Made by a program: the position numbers and the translations under genes. A stretch of DNA of 64,000 nucleotides from Copromyces sp. CBS 386.78 (taxonomy: Eukaryota; Ascomycota; Sordariomycetes; Sordariales; Sordariaceae): contig MU839136.1 of the NCBI GenBank assembly GCA_030685235.1, positions 124,001-188,000 of the forward strand, read 5' to 3'. Numbering within the stretch: position 1 is the first letter of the stretch; the number at the start of each line of letters is the position of its first letter. The notes below the pieces were generated by a model. That model was not told the DNA's origin and did not search any database. It saw only the letters and a list, made by a program, of their open reading frames with translations. Shown in pieces: positions 50,457-61,600 of the stretch.

Positions 50457-51604
50457 GATTTCGTTTCTAGGGGTTTCCTGGGTCTAAACACCAAGAGACA
50501 ACTCTGCGCAATCTTTTGAAGTTGTAGCAATACTACTGTAGAGCTTGCAGCTTGCTTGGCCGAGGTGGTTGTTTCTCGAGCTCGGGGCAATCAATTAGAG
50601 AGGGGTCCGAGGGTTCCGCTTGTTCTAATAGTCAAGTCAGAGAAACGGGAAGGCCGAAAGTCGGGAATTCGGTGAATTAATGGAAAAGAGTTAATCGTGG
50701 ACCAGTTGTTCAAAGTTGGCAGTAGCTTGCGTGTTGTGCTTGGTTGCGGAAAATCGGCGAACAGGGGGGTGTGTTGTGTGGACGACGACGGAGATGAAGC
50801 GATTAGAAAAAAGGAGGGAAGATGGGGGAAAAAAGTAATGGAAGTTCTTGTGTTGTATAAAGTGAAGGTGAGGCAGCTGTTTCACAAGCTGAGAGAGAAT
50901 GCAGAACAGAACTTGAAGATGAGGTGCTCACGGAATCCTAGGCTGAGGTGAGGCGGTGCCGATGAACAATTTGGTCAGGAGAAGAGAGTCGGGTTCGGGT
51001 TCCAGTTGCGATGCGTTGCCAGGCCGGAATTCTGGATTCTGGAAGCTGGCAGGGTGCATGATGTCCGTGTACTTGGACGTTAGCGAATGGGGCCAACCAG
51101 AGCGGACTGGAGCGGCCGACTGGAGCCTTCGGGCTTTTGATTACCGTCGGCTCGGCGCCCATTCTACTTGCCTGCCGGCTTCTGTCCGCTATTTAGCTCG
51201 GTCACGGCGCCGAGAATCTGCTAAGACGTCAGTGGTCCGTGCTCATAGGCAGTGGTGGGGCCTGCATTGGTTTGTTATCTTCTCCTTATCTACCCCTGTC
51301 ACCACGGGTTATGATGAGGCTATTCACAGAACCCGTGATATATCACTGCCCATAACCGCCAGGCACCAGCAATAGTACTCGCCCGAAGTTTATGGTGTTA
51401 AACATCATCCTGCGTACTCTAACGTCAGCTACTGTAGACCAGTTCAAGTGAGCATCGTCTAGGTACTTCACGAGGGGCGTTCACATGGAGCACTTAGTGG
51501 ACTGAGCTTGTAAGCCATTGCCATGCTTCCGCTGTCATAGTTTCGCTGAAGTCTAGAGTCTGTTATACAAAACATGCTTTTCGCTTCTCCCACGGACTCC
51601 GTAT
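50457..51604. other. intergenic: phosphatidylinositol synthase upstream region and RQC2 3' side
   Basis: About 1.15 kb lies between two minus-strand genes. It should contain the 3' UTR of the RQC2-type gene and the promoter of the synthase gene. Open frames (50,697-50,951; 50,956-51,375) are short and unrecognised. I see no conserved element that I can name. Confidence 0.5.
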
Positions 51605-54600
51605 CTATTTCTTCTTTCCCTTCCCTCCCTTGGCATTGCCTTTGCCACCACCACCCTTCCCGGATCCTCCTCCGCTCGAGCTACCAGCAAGACCACCAGA
51701 CTGCATCACAGTGACCTTGCTCACAGGCACACAGTTGAAAGCCTCTTCAACCTTCAGTCCCTTGATGAGCTCAATCTCTCTCGGCCAAATCTTCTCCGGA
51801 TCCGACGACGACTCGTCGATCCAACCCTTCTTGGCGCCCGCCAACCTCCACCGTTCGACGATCTCCTTAACCGCTTTGCCCTTCTTCGTGTTTCCAGGCT
51901 GCAGCTTCGTCTTGTACTTGACCTTGTTCAAAGCATTCCACGGCGCACAGATCGGCACCACCTCCAGGATCTCATCGCCCGCAAGCGGAGTGCCGACCAG
52001 GGTCTCGAGCGGCGCCATCTCCATCGCCATCTCGGACTCGTTCACGGGCATGTCCTCGCCTTCCTCCATAATGAGACGGCGAACCTCCTCGTGTTCGGCG
52101 ATCTCCTTCTTGACGCGCTCCTGTTGCTGACGGCGGCGCTCGCGAGCGGCGGCAGCCTCGGCTTCGGCCTTGGCTTTAGCAGCGGCTTCAGCTTCGGCCT
52201 TCTGACGAGCAGCCTTGACACCCATGAGCTCCTCCATGAGGGCACGGTCCTCCTCATCTTGGTCCTTGTACTTGGCCGCAATCTTCTTTTGCTTGGCGCG
52301 CTGGCCACGCTTGGCGGGCGCCTTCTTCGGAGGCTGTTGCTTTTGGGGAGCGGTTGATGATGAGGGAGTGCCGGCCTGCTTGCTGGATGGCTGGTTTGAG
52401 TCCTCCTCCTCCTCATCTTCTACCTCCTCCTCTTCGTCCTGTGCTGCAGCGGGTTCCGGTTCCGCCGGCGACTTGCTGTCCTCATCGGGGTTGCTTGCGG
52501 GCTCCTCAGTAATTTCAAGGTCTGCCAACTCTTCCGTTGGTGGCTCTGCGGCTTGGGCAACATCGCTTTCCCCGGACTCGTCTTGTCCAGAATGCTGCGA
52601 GTGCAGGGGATTAGATCTTGCCTTTTGGTTTGCAGCATCCTCGTCTTCATCCTCACTCTCAGACTCTTGACCGGCCTCTGGCTTCTGCTCGTGAGGGCTC
52701 TCTGCACGTTCTGACAGGACATCCAGAGAGTCAGCACGATCTCTCGTCTTGCCTTCTCCAAAGTCATAGACCCTGTTACGGGTATGCTTGGACTTGCTGT
52801 CGTCGGATATCCTGAAGAGCAGACCGAAACCAAGCGTCAGCAGCGCCGGAGGCAAGAGGTTACGCTTCCCTCGGACCATGAACGATCCTACCGGGAGGTA
52901 TTCGCCAGTGGGCGCGCTCTTCGAGACCTGGTCAGCAGTAACCCACCAGGCACCCATGCCAGCCTTGGAGTCCCAAGCACTAGAGCAGCACACCGACAAG
53001 TTACCAGCCTGGGCAAGGGTTGACGGCGGAATGGGCGCATCAGGCGTCTTTGGATTGTTCTTGATGATCACGCTTGCAGCTCCGTGAACATCGGCGTGGA
53101 CGTAGACGTCTCCCTTCCTCAGATGCCGCTTGTATAGCATCTCGTTCTGTTGAGCGTCACGGCCTCCAAGAACGAGATAGCCATCCGAGGAAATAAACCA
53201 GGTGAACTTCTCGAACCACATTGCCTTCCTGATGGGTTGAAGGACTGGTTTCTCTTGCTTGAGACCCTTCCTGAGATCCTCAGAGATCTTCTGCTCGGCG
53301 CTCTTCAAGGCGATGACCGACTGTTGGACGGTCTTTTGCGCCTTGTGATGAGCTGTTCGCTTCTGGTCGTAGTACTCGCTTGCGTTGTTCCAAACGCTGA
53401 GTGTCAGGTTGATATCGATCTCGAGGCGGTTGACTGGCGCTTTGTTCTTGGTTGTTTCTTCTCCCCCGTAGCCTTCGTCCTCATCGTCGCTGTAATCGAA
53501 CTCATCATCTTCTTTATCTTGGTCACTCTCTTCCTCTTCTTCTACGCCTTCTCCTAGCAGCAGTGTGATTGTGTTGTCCTTCAGCTTCATCGGCAACTTG
53601 ATAATTTCAGCAACGGGGTTGCCCAGCTTCTGCTCCTTTTCAATCAGTTTCGTGATATCGACCCAATCCATGCCTTCCTGTAGCAGGCCGTTCACGGCAT
53701 CCATGGCTTCCTGGACACGTTCAATATTGGCTTGAATGGTTGCTGCCTTGCGGTAGTTGAGCATCTCCATCTCTTGCAGTCCTTCTATTCGCTTAGCTTG
53801 GTCCATACGAGCAGCTTCGAGCTTCCTCTTGGCAGCAGCTTCGCGCTCGCTGAGCTTGGACTCCAGCCTCTGTCCCTCGAGAGATGAGAAGAACTCATCA
53901 ACTGTCTTGTTGTAGCCGACGAACGGCAAGATGCGATATGCCTTATTATCCTCGAACTGCTTGGGCAGGAACGGCTGGAAGTCCTCGTAGAGGAGGCTCT
54001 TAGCCTTTTCGGCTGGTGGCGCATCGACGTCCACCTCTGCATCCTCAAGCCCGGGCCTAGGCTTAGCAATGATGTAACCATTGGCAACGGAAGAATCGGT
54101 GACCTCGTCAAGAATTTCTCGTGCTTGCTGGAGGGTGTCGAATAGCTTGTCTAGGAGGGAATCGTCATCCAGGATCTCGGCAGGCTTGGTGGCTGGGTCG
54201 AAGCTGGTGAGGCGGAAGACATGGTCGACGAGAATGGGCGGTAGCTCTGTGATGGTGGTCGCAAGGCCCCTTCGTAGCTCGTCGGCGCCCTTCTTCTTGA
54301 TCTTCTTACCGGCAGCTTGATCAGCGGCTACCTTTTGGACTGTGCTCTGCAGCGCATCCCTCAGGCGCTCCTTGGTCAGGGCAGGAACCCCTCCAAAGTT
54401 CTGTCTGTTTTCAAGCGTGTAGGTCAGACCAATGCGCTGCGGTTCCTGGCCTTCGCCCTCGGGAACATTGCGGAGCAGAGCCAAGATCTTGAGGTCGGAA
54501 TCGGTAAGGATGATGTTGCCGCTAGCAAAGAATTCGAGGTAAAGTCGAAAGGCGCCATCGCTGAACTGGACTTCGATGATGCGATCGGTGCCAATCTGGG

Positions 54601-54871
54601 AGACGGAGGTACAGCGTCGAGTCTTGAGGTATTTGCGAAGCCTGGCGACGAACTGGCTGGGTGCTGGGGAAGCCGTGCGTACGAAGTCGGTAAGATGGCA
54701 GCGGAAACCGGATTCGATCAGGAGCTGTTGCCTGTTGTCGGGTTTGGCGAACTTGAGGAGGAGGATCTTGGAGTTGAGGTCGTAGATGTTGGCCAGGCGC
54801 AGCGACACCAGAGCTTCCGAGAGCTCGTGGGCCACTACCCTGACGTCGAGAGAGGAGAATCGCTGCTTCAT
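51605..54871 (-). CDS. RQC2/NEMF-type ribosome quality-control factor (NFACT protein)
   Basis: A single exon of 1,088 residues on the minus strand. The family binds stalled 60S subunits with nascent chain-tRNA, recruits the Ltn1 ubiquitin ligase and in fungi directs C-terminal Ala/Thr tailing. The NFACT-N domain starts at residue 1 (MKQRFSSLDVRVVAHEL). Asp9 and Asp96-Arg97 match the yeast Rqc2 D9/D98/R99 residues I recall as needed for tailing. A coiled coil lies near 340-395, an acidic run at 443-472, the NFACT-R domain at about 550-710 (MWFEKFTWFISSDGYLVLGGRDAQQNE), a long acidic/Gln/Pro low-complexity region at about 720-880, and NFACT-C at 970-1,060. It ends in a Gly/Lys tail. The frame is open upstream to another ATG at 55,030, but family alignment supports the start at 54,871. 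Confidence 0.95.
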   Translation of the reverse strand: MKQRFSSLDVRVVAHELSEALVSLRLANIYDLNSKILLLKFAKPDNRQQLLIESGFRCHLTDFVRTASPAPSQFVARLRKYLKTRRCTSVSQIGTDRIIEVQFSDGAFRLYLEFFASGNIILTDSDLKILALLRNVPEGEGQEPQRIGLTYTLENRQNFGGVPALTKERLRDALQSTVQKVAADQAAGKKIKKKGADELRRGLATTITELPPILVDHVFRLTSFDPATKPAEILDDDSLLDKLFDTLQQAREILDEVTDSSVANGYIIAKPRPGLEDAEVDVDAPPAEKAKSLLYEDFQPFLPKQFEDNKAYRILPFVGYNKTVDEFFSSLEGQRLESKLSEREAAAKRKLEAARMDQAKRIEGLQEMEMLNYRKAATIQANIERVQEAMDAVNGLLQEGMDWVDITKLIEKEQKLGNPVAEIIKLPMKLKDNTITLLLGEGVEEEEESDQDKEDDEFDYSDDEDEGYGGEETTKNKAPVNRLEIDINLTLSVWNNASEYYDQKRTAHHKAQKTVQQSVIALKSAEQKISEDLRKGLKQEKPVLQPIRKAMWFEKFTWFISSDGYLVLGGRDAQQNEMLYKRHLRKGDVYVHADVHGAASVIIKNNPKTPDAPIPPSTLAQAGNLSVCCSSAWDSKAGMGAWWVTADQVSKSAPTGEYLPVGSFMVRGKRNLLPPALLTLGFGLLFRISDDSKSKHTRNRVYDFGEGKTRDRADSLDVLSERAESPHEQKPEAGQESESEDEDEDAANQKARSNPLHSQHSGQDESGESDVAQAAEPPTEELADLEITEEPASNPDEDSKSPAEPEPAAAQDEEEEVEDEEEEDSNQPSSKQAGTPSSSTAPQKQQPPKKAPAKRGQRAKQKKIAAKYKDQDEEDRALMEELMGVKAARQKAEAEAAAKAKAEAEAAAARERRRQQQERVKKEIAEHEEVRRLIMEEGEDMPVNESEMAMEMAPLETLVGTPLAGDEILEVVPICAPWNALNKVKYKTKLQPGNTKKGKAVKEIVERWRLAGAKKGWIDESSSDPEKIWPREIELIKGLKVEEAFNCVPVSKVTVMQSGGLAGSSSGGGSGKGGGGKGNAKGGKGKKK

Positions 54872-55264
54872 CTGCGCTTCTCTTTGTTTGGAGATACCCA
54901 ATGTTGAGCTCCGTTCAGATAGTAAAGATGTCAAGAATGGTGATGGCGAGGTCAAGTTTCCGAATCGCTTCGGTCGCCGTCCAAAACAATGCGACAAGAT
55001 GTTATGGCGGGGTAGTGGGGTACAGTACACAGGTACTTCCGCTTGTTGTCCTCTGCCAGGGGCAAGAAGCAGTCACTCGCCGAGCGCCTTACGTCAGCAC
55101 GGCAGTCGGTCCAAGCTCTTCCACTTTCATCGATGTTAGTAATAAGGCAACAGCCAATCACAGCGGCCGCTGCTCACTGTTCTGTCCGCTTTGAAGGTGG
55201 TGATGTTGGGTTGATGTTTGAGAAGGCATCATCATGATCCTTCCTGGAAGGAGATATTGGAGTA
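54872..55264. promoter_or_regulatory. upstream region of the RQC2-type gene
   Basis: About 390 bp separates this start codon from the next putative minus-strand gene. It should contain the promoter and 5' UTR. The in-frame ATG at 55,030 has no intervening stop, so a 53-residue longer, Ser/Arg-rich N-terminus is formally possible and would look like a targeting-type extension. I consider it untranslated leader. Confidence 0.4.
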
Positions 55265-55417
55265 TCAGACCTCAACCGGGGGAGACTCATCTGCCCCTCT
55301 CTGCAGAGTACGGCGACGCTGATAATCGCGGAAGCATTGATATGTGAGGGCAAAGGCAAAGGCACCGGCGACCATGCCCACGATGATGGAAAAGGCGATT
55401 CGGTTTTGCCAATGCAT
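55265..55417 (-). CDS. possible small single-pass membrane protein (50 aa)
   Basis: A minus-strand frame from ATG at 55,417 to TGA at 55,265 encodes 50 residues. A short polar start (MHWQNR) is followed by a hydrophobic span of about 18 residues rich in Ala, Phe, Ile, Val and Gly (about 7-25). A basic stretch follows (RDYQRRRTLQR, 30-40) and then an acidic/Pro tail. This layout is typical of tail- or N-in anchored microproteins. The frame stays open upstream for about 26 codons with an acidic stretch (YDCSEEDD), so a spliced 5' exon may exist. I do not recognise the family, and no expression evidence is available. Confidence 0.45.
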   Translation of the reverse strand: MHWQNRIAFSIIVGMVAGAFAFALTYQCFRDYQRRRTLQRGADESPPVEV

Positions 55418-58400
55418 TCTGAGGTCGTCCTCTTCAGAGCAGTCGTACTCTATGAATTCGATATTCGCTATGGACTTGTTGGCAGGTAATCAGGATACAA
55501 AATGGTCTGAGGTAAAGGAAGAAACCCCGGCTCTAGGTCATCTCATCTGAACTCTCACTGTTTCCATTCCCAATTGCGGCGTTGCCCATCACAGGCCGTA
55601 GGTGAGGATTTCTTGAAAAGCTCCATGAGTCCGGTACATCGAAATGGTCATGAGCAGGCGATCGACTCGGAAGTACTTTCCTCGCTGGTCAATATGGCTG
55701 AAAGTCCAGCCACTATGCTCATTCCATCGAAACGTTCATCTCATCTACGATTTCAGCAAAAGGCCTGTTGGTTCAATCATTCTCAGCACGCGCTCGCTCC
55801 TTGTCACCAGTTAGACACACTCGGTGCTACACGACAAACGGCCATTGTCTGACCCAGACGGGACCACCTGGAGACAAAGGACGAGACCCAGTCGAGCACT
55901 TGAAAGCTCCCAATGGCCCGTCTGAGATCCGGGTCAATCTAGTCGACATGATGACTTGGGCTATTTACTGCCTGCCGCCAGAATAGTAGACAAGCAGAGA
56001 CATGGCTTGGAAGGGAGGCGAGTCCATCGTGAAACATGGCCAGCCGCCGGAGCCGCCCGCTGCCCTCGTCTTATGAACATCGGCGGTTGGCTTTGCTTGG
56101 CTTGAGAGGGACGGACTGCTGCTACACTAAACTACAGACTGCCATCTGGTCATTTTTCCGCTGATCTGTGGTTCCCGTGGACAGATAAGTACACCGAAAG
56201 TTGTCTGGTCGTTATGGTCCTCTCAGTCTCACCTGTGTTGGTGTTGTCGGTGTTCCTTTGGTGTGTTAGCAGGTGGGCCATCCACCAACACTTCACTCGA
56301 CCACCGCCGATGTGGTCCTTGGCTGTGCATGCGCTAGCCAGCAGCACCGCCAGTTGTTCACTTGTTCCTGGCATGCTGTCTGCACCACGCAGAACGCAGC
56401 AGCAGGGCAGATGCGGCACGGGACCGGGACTGCAAGGGGTAAAAAGAAGATCAGTGCCGTGACGTGCGCAAGGCCCGCAGCTACAGCGTACACGGACGTA
56501 TCGCGTGAAGCCTCCGAACCAAGAAATCTTGCGGGAAATCTGCGCCGTCTGGGTCCGGGGTGGAAAGGTGGTGCGGCACCGGTCCCGTCGTCTTCCTGTC
56601 ATTGCCCCTTTTCCAAGTTTTCCCCCCACCGCGCACTGCGTATCCCGAGATCCGGTCCTCCGAGGCCGTGTTGCCAACATCGTACCCAGCGGCAGATGTC
56701 AAAGAACAGCTTGCTGCTGCCGACCTTCCAATCCGTCAAAGGCTTCGACACGTGTAGATCGGAACCGAACCCGCCCTCCTCGATCCCGTCGGTGAGGCTC
56801 TGTGGACATGTGCTACCAACCATCACGAGGGAAGGGAAGGGAAGCTTCCGGACTGGCGGGTTATCCCCAATCTGACCTAGCGTCAGGAACACGCGAACCC
56901 GAGGGGACGTTGCCGGGTCAACATCTGCAACAGCGACAGGTTGTCCTGAGAGGAGGAGACGAATCCGCATTTTCGGGGGCATTACGATTCGCGTTACGGG
57001 ACAGGCGAGCGCCAGGAGAGGCTCCATCCAAGGGTGCATCGCGTCCTTTTCCCTTCACGAGATAGCGTTACAACGTGCTGATCCAGAACCACAAAACCGA
57101 GGCGTCAGACGGCAGAAAGGAGAACGCTGCCGTCACGGCGCTGCGAGAACCATGACCACCGGGCCGAATGAGATCTGCCGCCAAAAAGAGCCAGACACCA
57201 GTGAGAAGCAAATCGATCGGCCAGCCTCATTTTACACTACAGGCAGTCAATGCCCGGTTGTAAAATGTAGGTATCGCCTGTTGTTGACAGCTTGCCACGG
57301 CGCCGTTTGTCAGACGTAAACACACGTTGGTGGAACAGAACACCGCGACTAGGTAGGTAAAACCGCAACGAGACCGACAACACGCGGCGATGCCGTCTCC
57401 CGTTATTCATCGGCCTGCCACAGCACTGGCTTGAGGTTGGCGGCTATCCAAAACAAATCCCTAGCGGTTCGGTTCATGGAGGGCTGAACCTCTTAAACAG
57501 CCCAATGGAAACGTCCCATGGTTGCCTCATGTGCTCTTCTTTGCGCTTGCTATCGTTTCCCCTACGCGACAATAACCGCACAGAGGAGAAAACATTCTCA
57601 TGGAACGAAAAAGAGGCTGGGAAAGGGGTCGAGACTTTGTCGGAAACGCCAACTCATACCCACAGCTTCCATTGATCCACCATTCAGATCTTTCGGCTTC
57701 TAGCCTGCAGCTCTACTGCAGGTCGAAATGCAGCCGAGGGTGTCGCTGAAGGGTTCGAAACCGCTCATCAATTTCCCAGCCACCTATCAAGGAGCTGAAC
57801 CACGCCTGTGTTGCAGCAGCTGTTGCAGCAAACCCGAGATCTTTCTGTGGTCCCCCGACTGGCCTCTCTGTTCGTTTGTGATGGTGCTGCGGTGATCATG
57901 ATGGAATGGCGCTGGCCCGACCTTGCGGCCTGCCCTCGTCGTGACGCCGATACGCCGTGGGGCTGATGGCCCGGCCATGCCCTTTCCCACGTCTTCACTC
58001 TTGATTCCTTCCCCCAGGCTCCTCCCCCTCGCTCCCCTCCTTGACCTGGGGAGGTTACCAACCGACATGAGTGGCGTGCAGATGCAGCGCTGAGCAGTTG
58101 GCCAGTCGAGCCACTGTTCCGGTCCAGTTCCTGTCACAAATTGGAAACATGATGACCTCTGGACCTGACAGCCGTCGCACAATCTCTGGAACAGGTCCTG
58201 TCCTGGCGTTTCACCTAGCAGTTGCTAGCAGTCCCTAGCACTGGACCTCTGCTAGCTGACTGCCGGATCATGATGGCTTCAGCGGAGCTGCTGAAAAAAC
58301 AAGCGACAACCTCGGGAGAAGTGGCGGTATATGAATGCGAAAACGGGGTACGGGCACGGATCCGTCGCTATTCAGAGATTGCGGGAGGTTGGCACTTGGC

Positions 58401-59714
58401 AGGCCGATCGAATGGGTCGGCCACGACGATTTGATCGAATCGAAGGCGATGTGATGCTTGCCTGCTCCGCTCATGTTCAGCTCACCTCGAGCTCCCATCG
58501 TGGCCGTCAAGGAGCTTGGACCTAAGCTCGATTGGGTCTCAGGTCTCGCTGGCTGGAGCTGGCTGATCCCAGAACGAGATTCGCGAGGGGGGGCTGGGGA
58601 CTCGCTGGGGAAGGGGACCGGACGGCCGAGCAAACAGAGACGAATCAGGAAGCAATCAGGGCCGATGGCGTGGGGATCAATACGGCCCCCCTGGCGATGC
58701 ACTAAACTCCTTTTGCTTTCGATAAACAAGCTGTTCCCCACACCATATGTGCGTAAACAGATGCACGAACCGCCGCGGCGCCGCAAACCCGCCAGAAAGG
58801 GCAAAAAAGGGAGAGTAAAAATGGCGGATATTCGCACAGCCGGGACCCGGAAATCCTACAATTTCCTCCCGCCCATCCCATCTCCAAAGCTTTTATCAAC
58901 CCTTCGGTACCTACAACTGCCCAGCATCACCAGTCTGACCACCCACCCTTCTGGCCTCTCGGCTCTTGTTATGGCGGCCTACACTGGCTGTAGGATGGTT
59001 AAGATTGCCATTCAGAGGCTCCCTGTGCTATGAGATCCACGCTACATCCGCGTAGCTGGGGCCTGGGGTCGGGTGAGGTTATTCCCCCAAGGACAGTTCT
59101 GCCGAGCTTCAGCGAGAAGATGAAGCTCTCTGGCCAGTTGCCAGCAAGCTCTCTGCCATACACCGCTCGCCAGCGATCCCATTGGCGAACCCCCTCCTTC
59201 TGGAGAGCTAGACCCCCCCCCCCTCTCTCCATTTCCCCAAGAACATCAAGACACGCACATCGCCGTCGTCAACGGCCACACGGGCCCCAGCGAGAGCCTC
59301 CGTCTCCCTCCGTATGGCCCTGTTTTGCTTGTGATTCTCCCTACAAGGCCGGGCCAACCACCGCCCACAATCGGTAACGGTGGTCTCGTAGTTCCCCCAG
59401 ACGGACACTCGGCTCATTATTTGAACCGGCCTTGCTCGTGGTAGCTTTACCTGTCTTGATCTTCTCCTTACCATCTTCCCCAGTCAGCATCCGGCCACTC
59501 ACAACCAACCACAACAACTCCGGAATCCCCATCCTTTTCGAAACCCTCTTCGCAGAGGAATCGACTGAATCCGAGTCCAAGAAGACGGGTCGCACAGTGA
59601 CCGCCTTCTCACCTACGTCAATCGACTTCTTTCATAGAGAAGCCAGAGACATTCTTTTCATCAATCTTTCGTATATCGAAAGGTTGATAGAAGAGACTGC
59701 CTCTTGCGCCGTAG
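55418..59714. other. ~4.3-kb region without a supported gene; probable hex-1 regulatory region
   Basis: This is GC-normal unique DNA. Overlapping open frames of 100-200 codons occur on both strands (for example 56,273-56,875 plus, 56,150-56,680 minus, 58,268-58,837 minus, 58,458-59,033 plus). They mirror each other and show no family features, so I read them as chance frames in GC-rich DNA. The right part, at least from about 58,900, should contain the hex-1 promoter and leader. From about 59,401 to 59,760 there is no ATG on the plus strand, unusual for a 360-bp stretch and consistent with an ATG-free leader. Confidence 0.45.
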
Positions 59715-59761
59715 AAAACCGCCAAACTGGATTTTGAGGCCCGTGTCCCCGTCCCTTTCAG

Positions 59762-60583
59762 CATCTTCCCGGGCACGTACCGGGAACCTGAAAAGGGCGT
59801 GCAAACTCATACGAAAATTCACGAGAAGGTTGAGGTCAAGGTCACCAAGCCGGCTGTAGCTGCTGCTGCTGTTGCTGCTGCTGCCGGTGCTGCTCACCAT
59901 CACCATGGCCGTGAGGATCACCACCATGCTCCCGTCCCTCCGCCTGTCCATGAGCTTCAGCCTCCCCGCGTAGAGCAGCGCATCGTCGAGGAGGAGATCC
60001 ACATCACCCGTGAGGAGGAGGTTGTTCACGAGGGAGACCACCACAAGGAGCATCACCACCATCGCCCTGCCAGCAGCCACTCGCACGTCTCTCACCACTC
60101 GCATCACTCTCACAAGCCTCACCTGCCCCACATCCCTCACCTTCACCTTCACAAGGACGAGGGCCACCACCACCACCACGAGGAGGACCACAAGGAGCAC
60201 AAGCACCATCTCATTGACCACCTCACTGACAAGCTCCCCCACATCCACCGCGCTCACTCGGTCAAGGACGAGGAACACCACAAGGACCACAAGCACCACC
60301 TCATTGACCATCTGACTGACAAGCTCCCTCACGTCCATCGCCCTCACTCTCACCACTCTTCTCACCACGATGTTGTTGAGGTGCACAAGACGGAGCATGT
60401 CCATACTCACAACCATGGCCATGGAAACCACGGCCACGGCTCCGGCTCCCACGGCTCCCACGTTGGTCCGGTGATCGTTCCCGAGCCCAAGCACAACGAC
60501 CACCACCACCACCACGCCGCGCCGCACTATCCTCTGGAGCCCCAGGAGCACCATTCGCACACTCATGTGCACTCGCACACCAG
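59762..60583 (+). CDS. His-rich in-frame upstream exon of hex-1 (start codon not found)
   Basis: After a strong acceptor (GTCCCTTTCAG, ending 59,761) the frame reads IFPGTYREPEKGVQTHTKIHEK, an Ala run, then about 200 residues dominated by His, Lys, Glu and Asp. A unit containing HHLIDHLTDKLPH occurs twice (about 60,205-60,250 and 60,299-60,345). The exon ends at AG/GTGAGT (60,583/60,584). Skipping the 565-bp intron joins in frame to 61,149. The exon contains no in-frame ATG at all; the frame can be extended upstream only to a TAG at 59,712-59,714. A start must therefore come from an upstream exon or a non-AUG codon (GTG at 59,799 is in frame), or the exon is untranslated. Its codon pattern and repeats look protein-coding. 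Orthologues in other fungi are, as I recall, alternatively spliced with N-terminal extensions. Confidence 0.6.
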
Positions 60584-61148
60584 GTGAGTTGCTCGGTTTT
60601 TTGGTTTTTTTTTTTTGGTTTTTTTTTTCTAGTGCAAGATCCGTTTCTGCGTTTTCACGTCCCGGCACCGTTCCTTTCCCTTCCAGGCCCCGTTTTGAAA
60701 CCTGACCCGCTTCTTGAGCCGGGGAGGGTTGGATTTGCTGGCGTGTGTCTGCTTCCGCGGCAGTATCATTGAGCTGCATAGGTACCTACCAGTCCAGCTG
60801 GTAGACCCCTGGCAGCCCTCAGAAGCGGCTGGGACTCGCGCCAGTGCGTTGCAAATGGCTAGCTGGAGCGGTCTAGGGGCTGGCGAGCTCGTAAACCAGC
60901 TGGTCTTGCTTTTTTGCTTCACCGCTCATGGTTAGGCGCGGCAGACCCCCCCTTCCCCCCAGCCTCCTAAACATTCCCCCTTTTGTATTAGCTCCATGGT
61001 CCACTTACGATCAAGGGAGTGAGCGGAAAAAACACTGTACCAAATCCCCCTTTCGGATCCCAGCCCTCTCAAGCCCTCTGGCCGCTGTTGTCTGTGGTCG
61101 TTCTCTGCTGTTCTCTACGCGTATATCTAACCCAGGAAATCCCTTCAG
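60584..61148 (+). other. putative 565-bp intron in the hex-1 5' part
   Basis: It starts GTGAGT, contains two long T tracts interrupted by GG near its 5' end (60,595-60,632) and ends CCCTTCAG. The length is unusual for the window, where other introns are 51-157 bp. An open frame from 60,928 crosses its 3' end, so intron retention or an alternative promoter inside it is possible. Confidence 0.5.
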
Positions 61149-61600
61149 TGGTCACAACTTTTCCGAACCATCCTTCGAAAAGCCTCATCATCACAACTCC
61201 TCTTCTCATCATCAACAATCCTCTGACAGCGCCAGCGCTATCGACATTGCTGAGCATCAATACCGGTCCAAGTTCCAGCCCGCCTACCACAACGAAGGTC
61301 ACGTAGTCGGTTCCACCGTCGACGTCGCTAGCTACCGTCCCAGCCACAAGGAGTCCACCCACGTCGACGACACTACTGTCGACTTCCCTGCACTCCCTGC
61401 ACCCCCTAGATCCACTTCTTACAAGGAGAAGATCGTTGTCGACGAGACTACTGTCGACTTCCCCACCTATCGCGCAGCTCATAAGAAGGCACCCAGCCTC
61501 TACAGCGAGTCCACAGTCGACATCCAAGAAAACGAACTTTCTCTAGTCAAAGTCTCCAATAACAACACATCTTCCAAAATGGGCTACTACGACGAGGACT
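61149..61600 (+). CDS. second in-frame upstream exon of hex-1 (STVD/TTVDFP repeats)
   Basis: The acceptor CCCTTCAG ends at 61,148 and the exon runs in one frame into the HEX-1 start MGYYDED (61,579). It encodes SGHNFSEPSFEKPHHH, a Ser/His stretch, then four spaced repeats built on TVD: GSTVDVASYRP, DDTTVDFPA, DETTVDFPTYR and ESTVDIQENE. The donor is GACT/GTAAGT at 61,600/61,601. There is no Met before MGYYDED. Thus the canonical protein starts inside this exon, and the part before it is coding only in an extended isoform, otherwise 5' UTR. An unspliced frame also exists from 60,928, so the left border could differ. Confidence 0.6.

Noticed and set aside
55174..55365. A 63-residue minus-strand open frame overlapping the small membrane protein candidate
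   Set aside because: Its composition is polar and unremarkable, whereas the other frame has a clear membrane span; only one of them is likely coding.
56150..56875. Overlapping 176- to 200-residue frames on both strands
   Set aside because: They mirror each other in GC-rich DNA, have no recognisable motifs and no consistent splice partners.
57745..57765. GGTTCGAAACC resembling a B box of an RNA polymerase III gene
   Set aside because: No A box or cloverleaf could be placed upstream; the word is a chance palindrome.
59661..60779. A 372-residue minus-strand open frame
   Set aside because: It is antisense to the His-rich exon and is rich in Val and Met because CAC/CAT codons read as GTG/ATG on the other strand.
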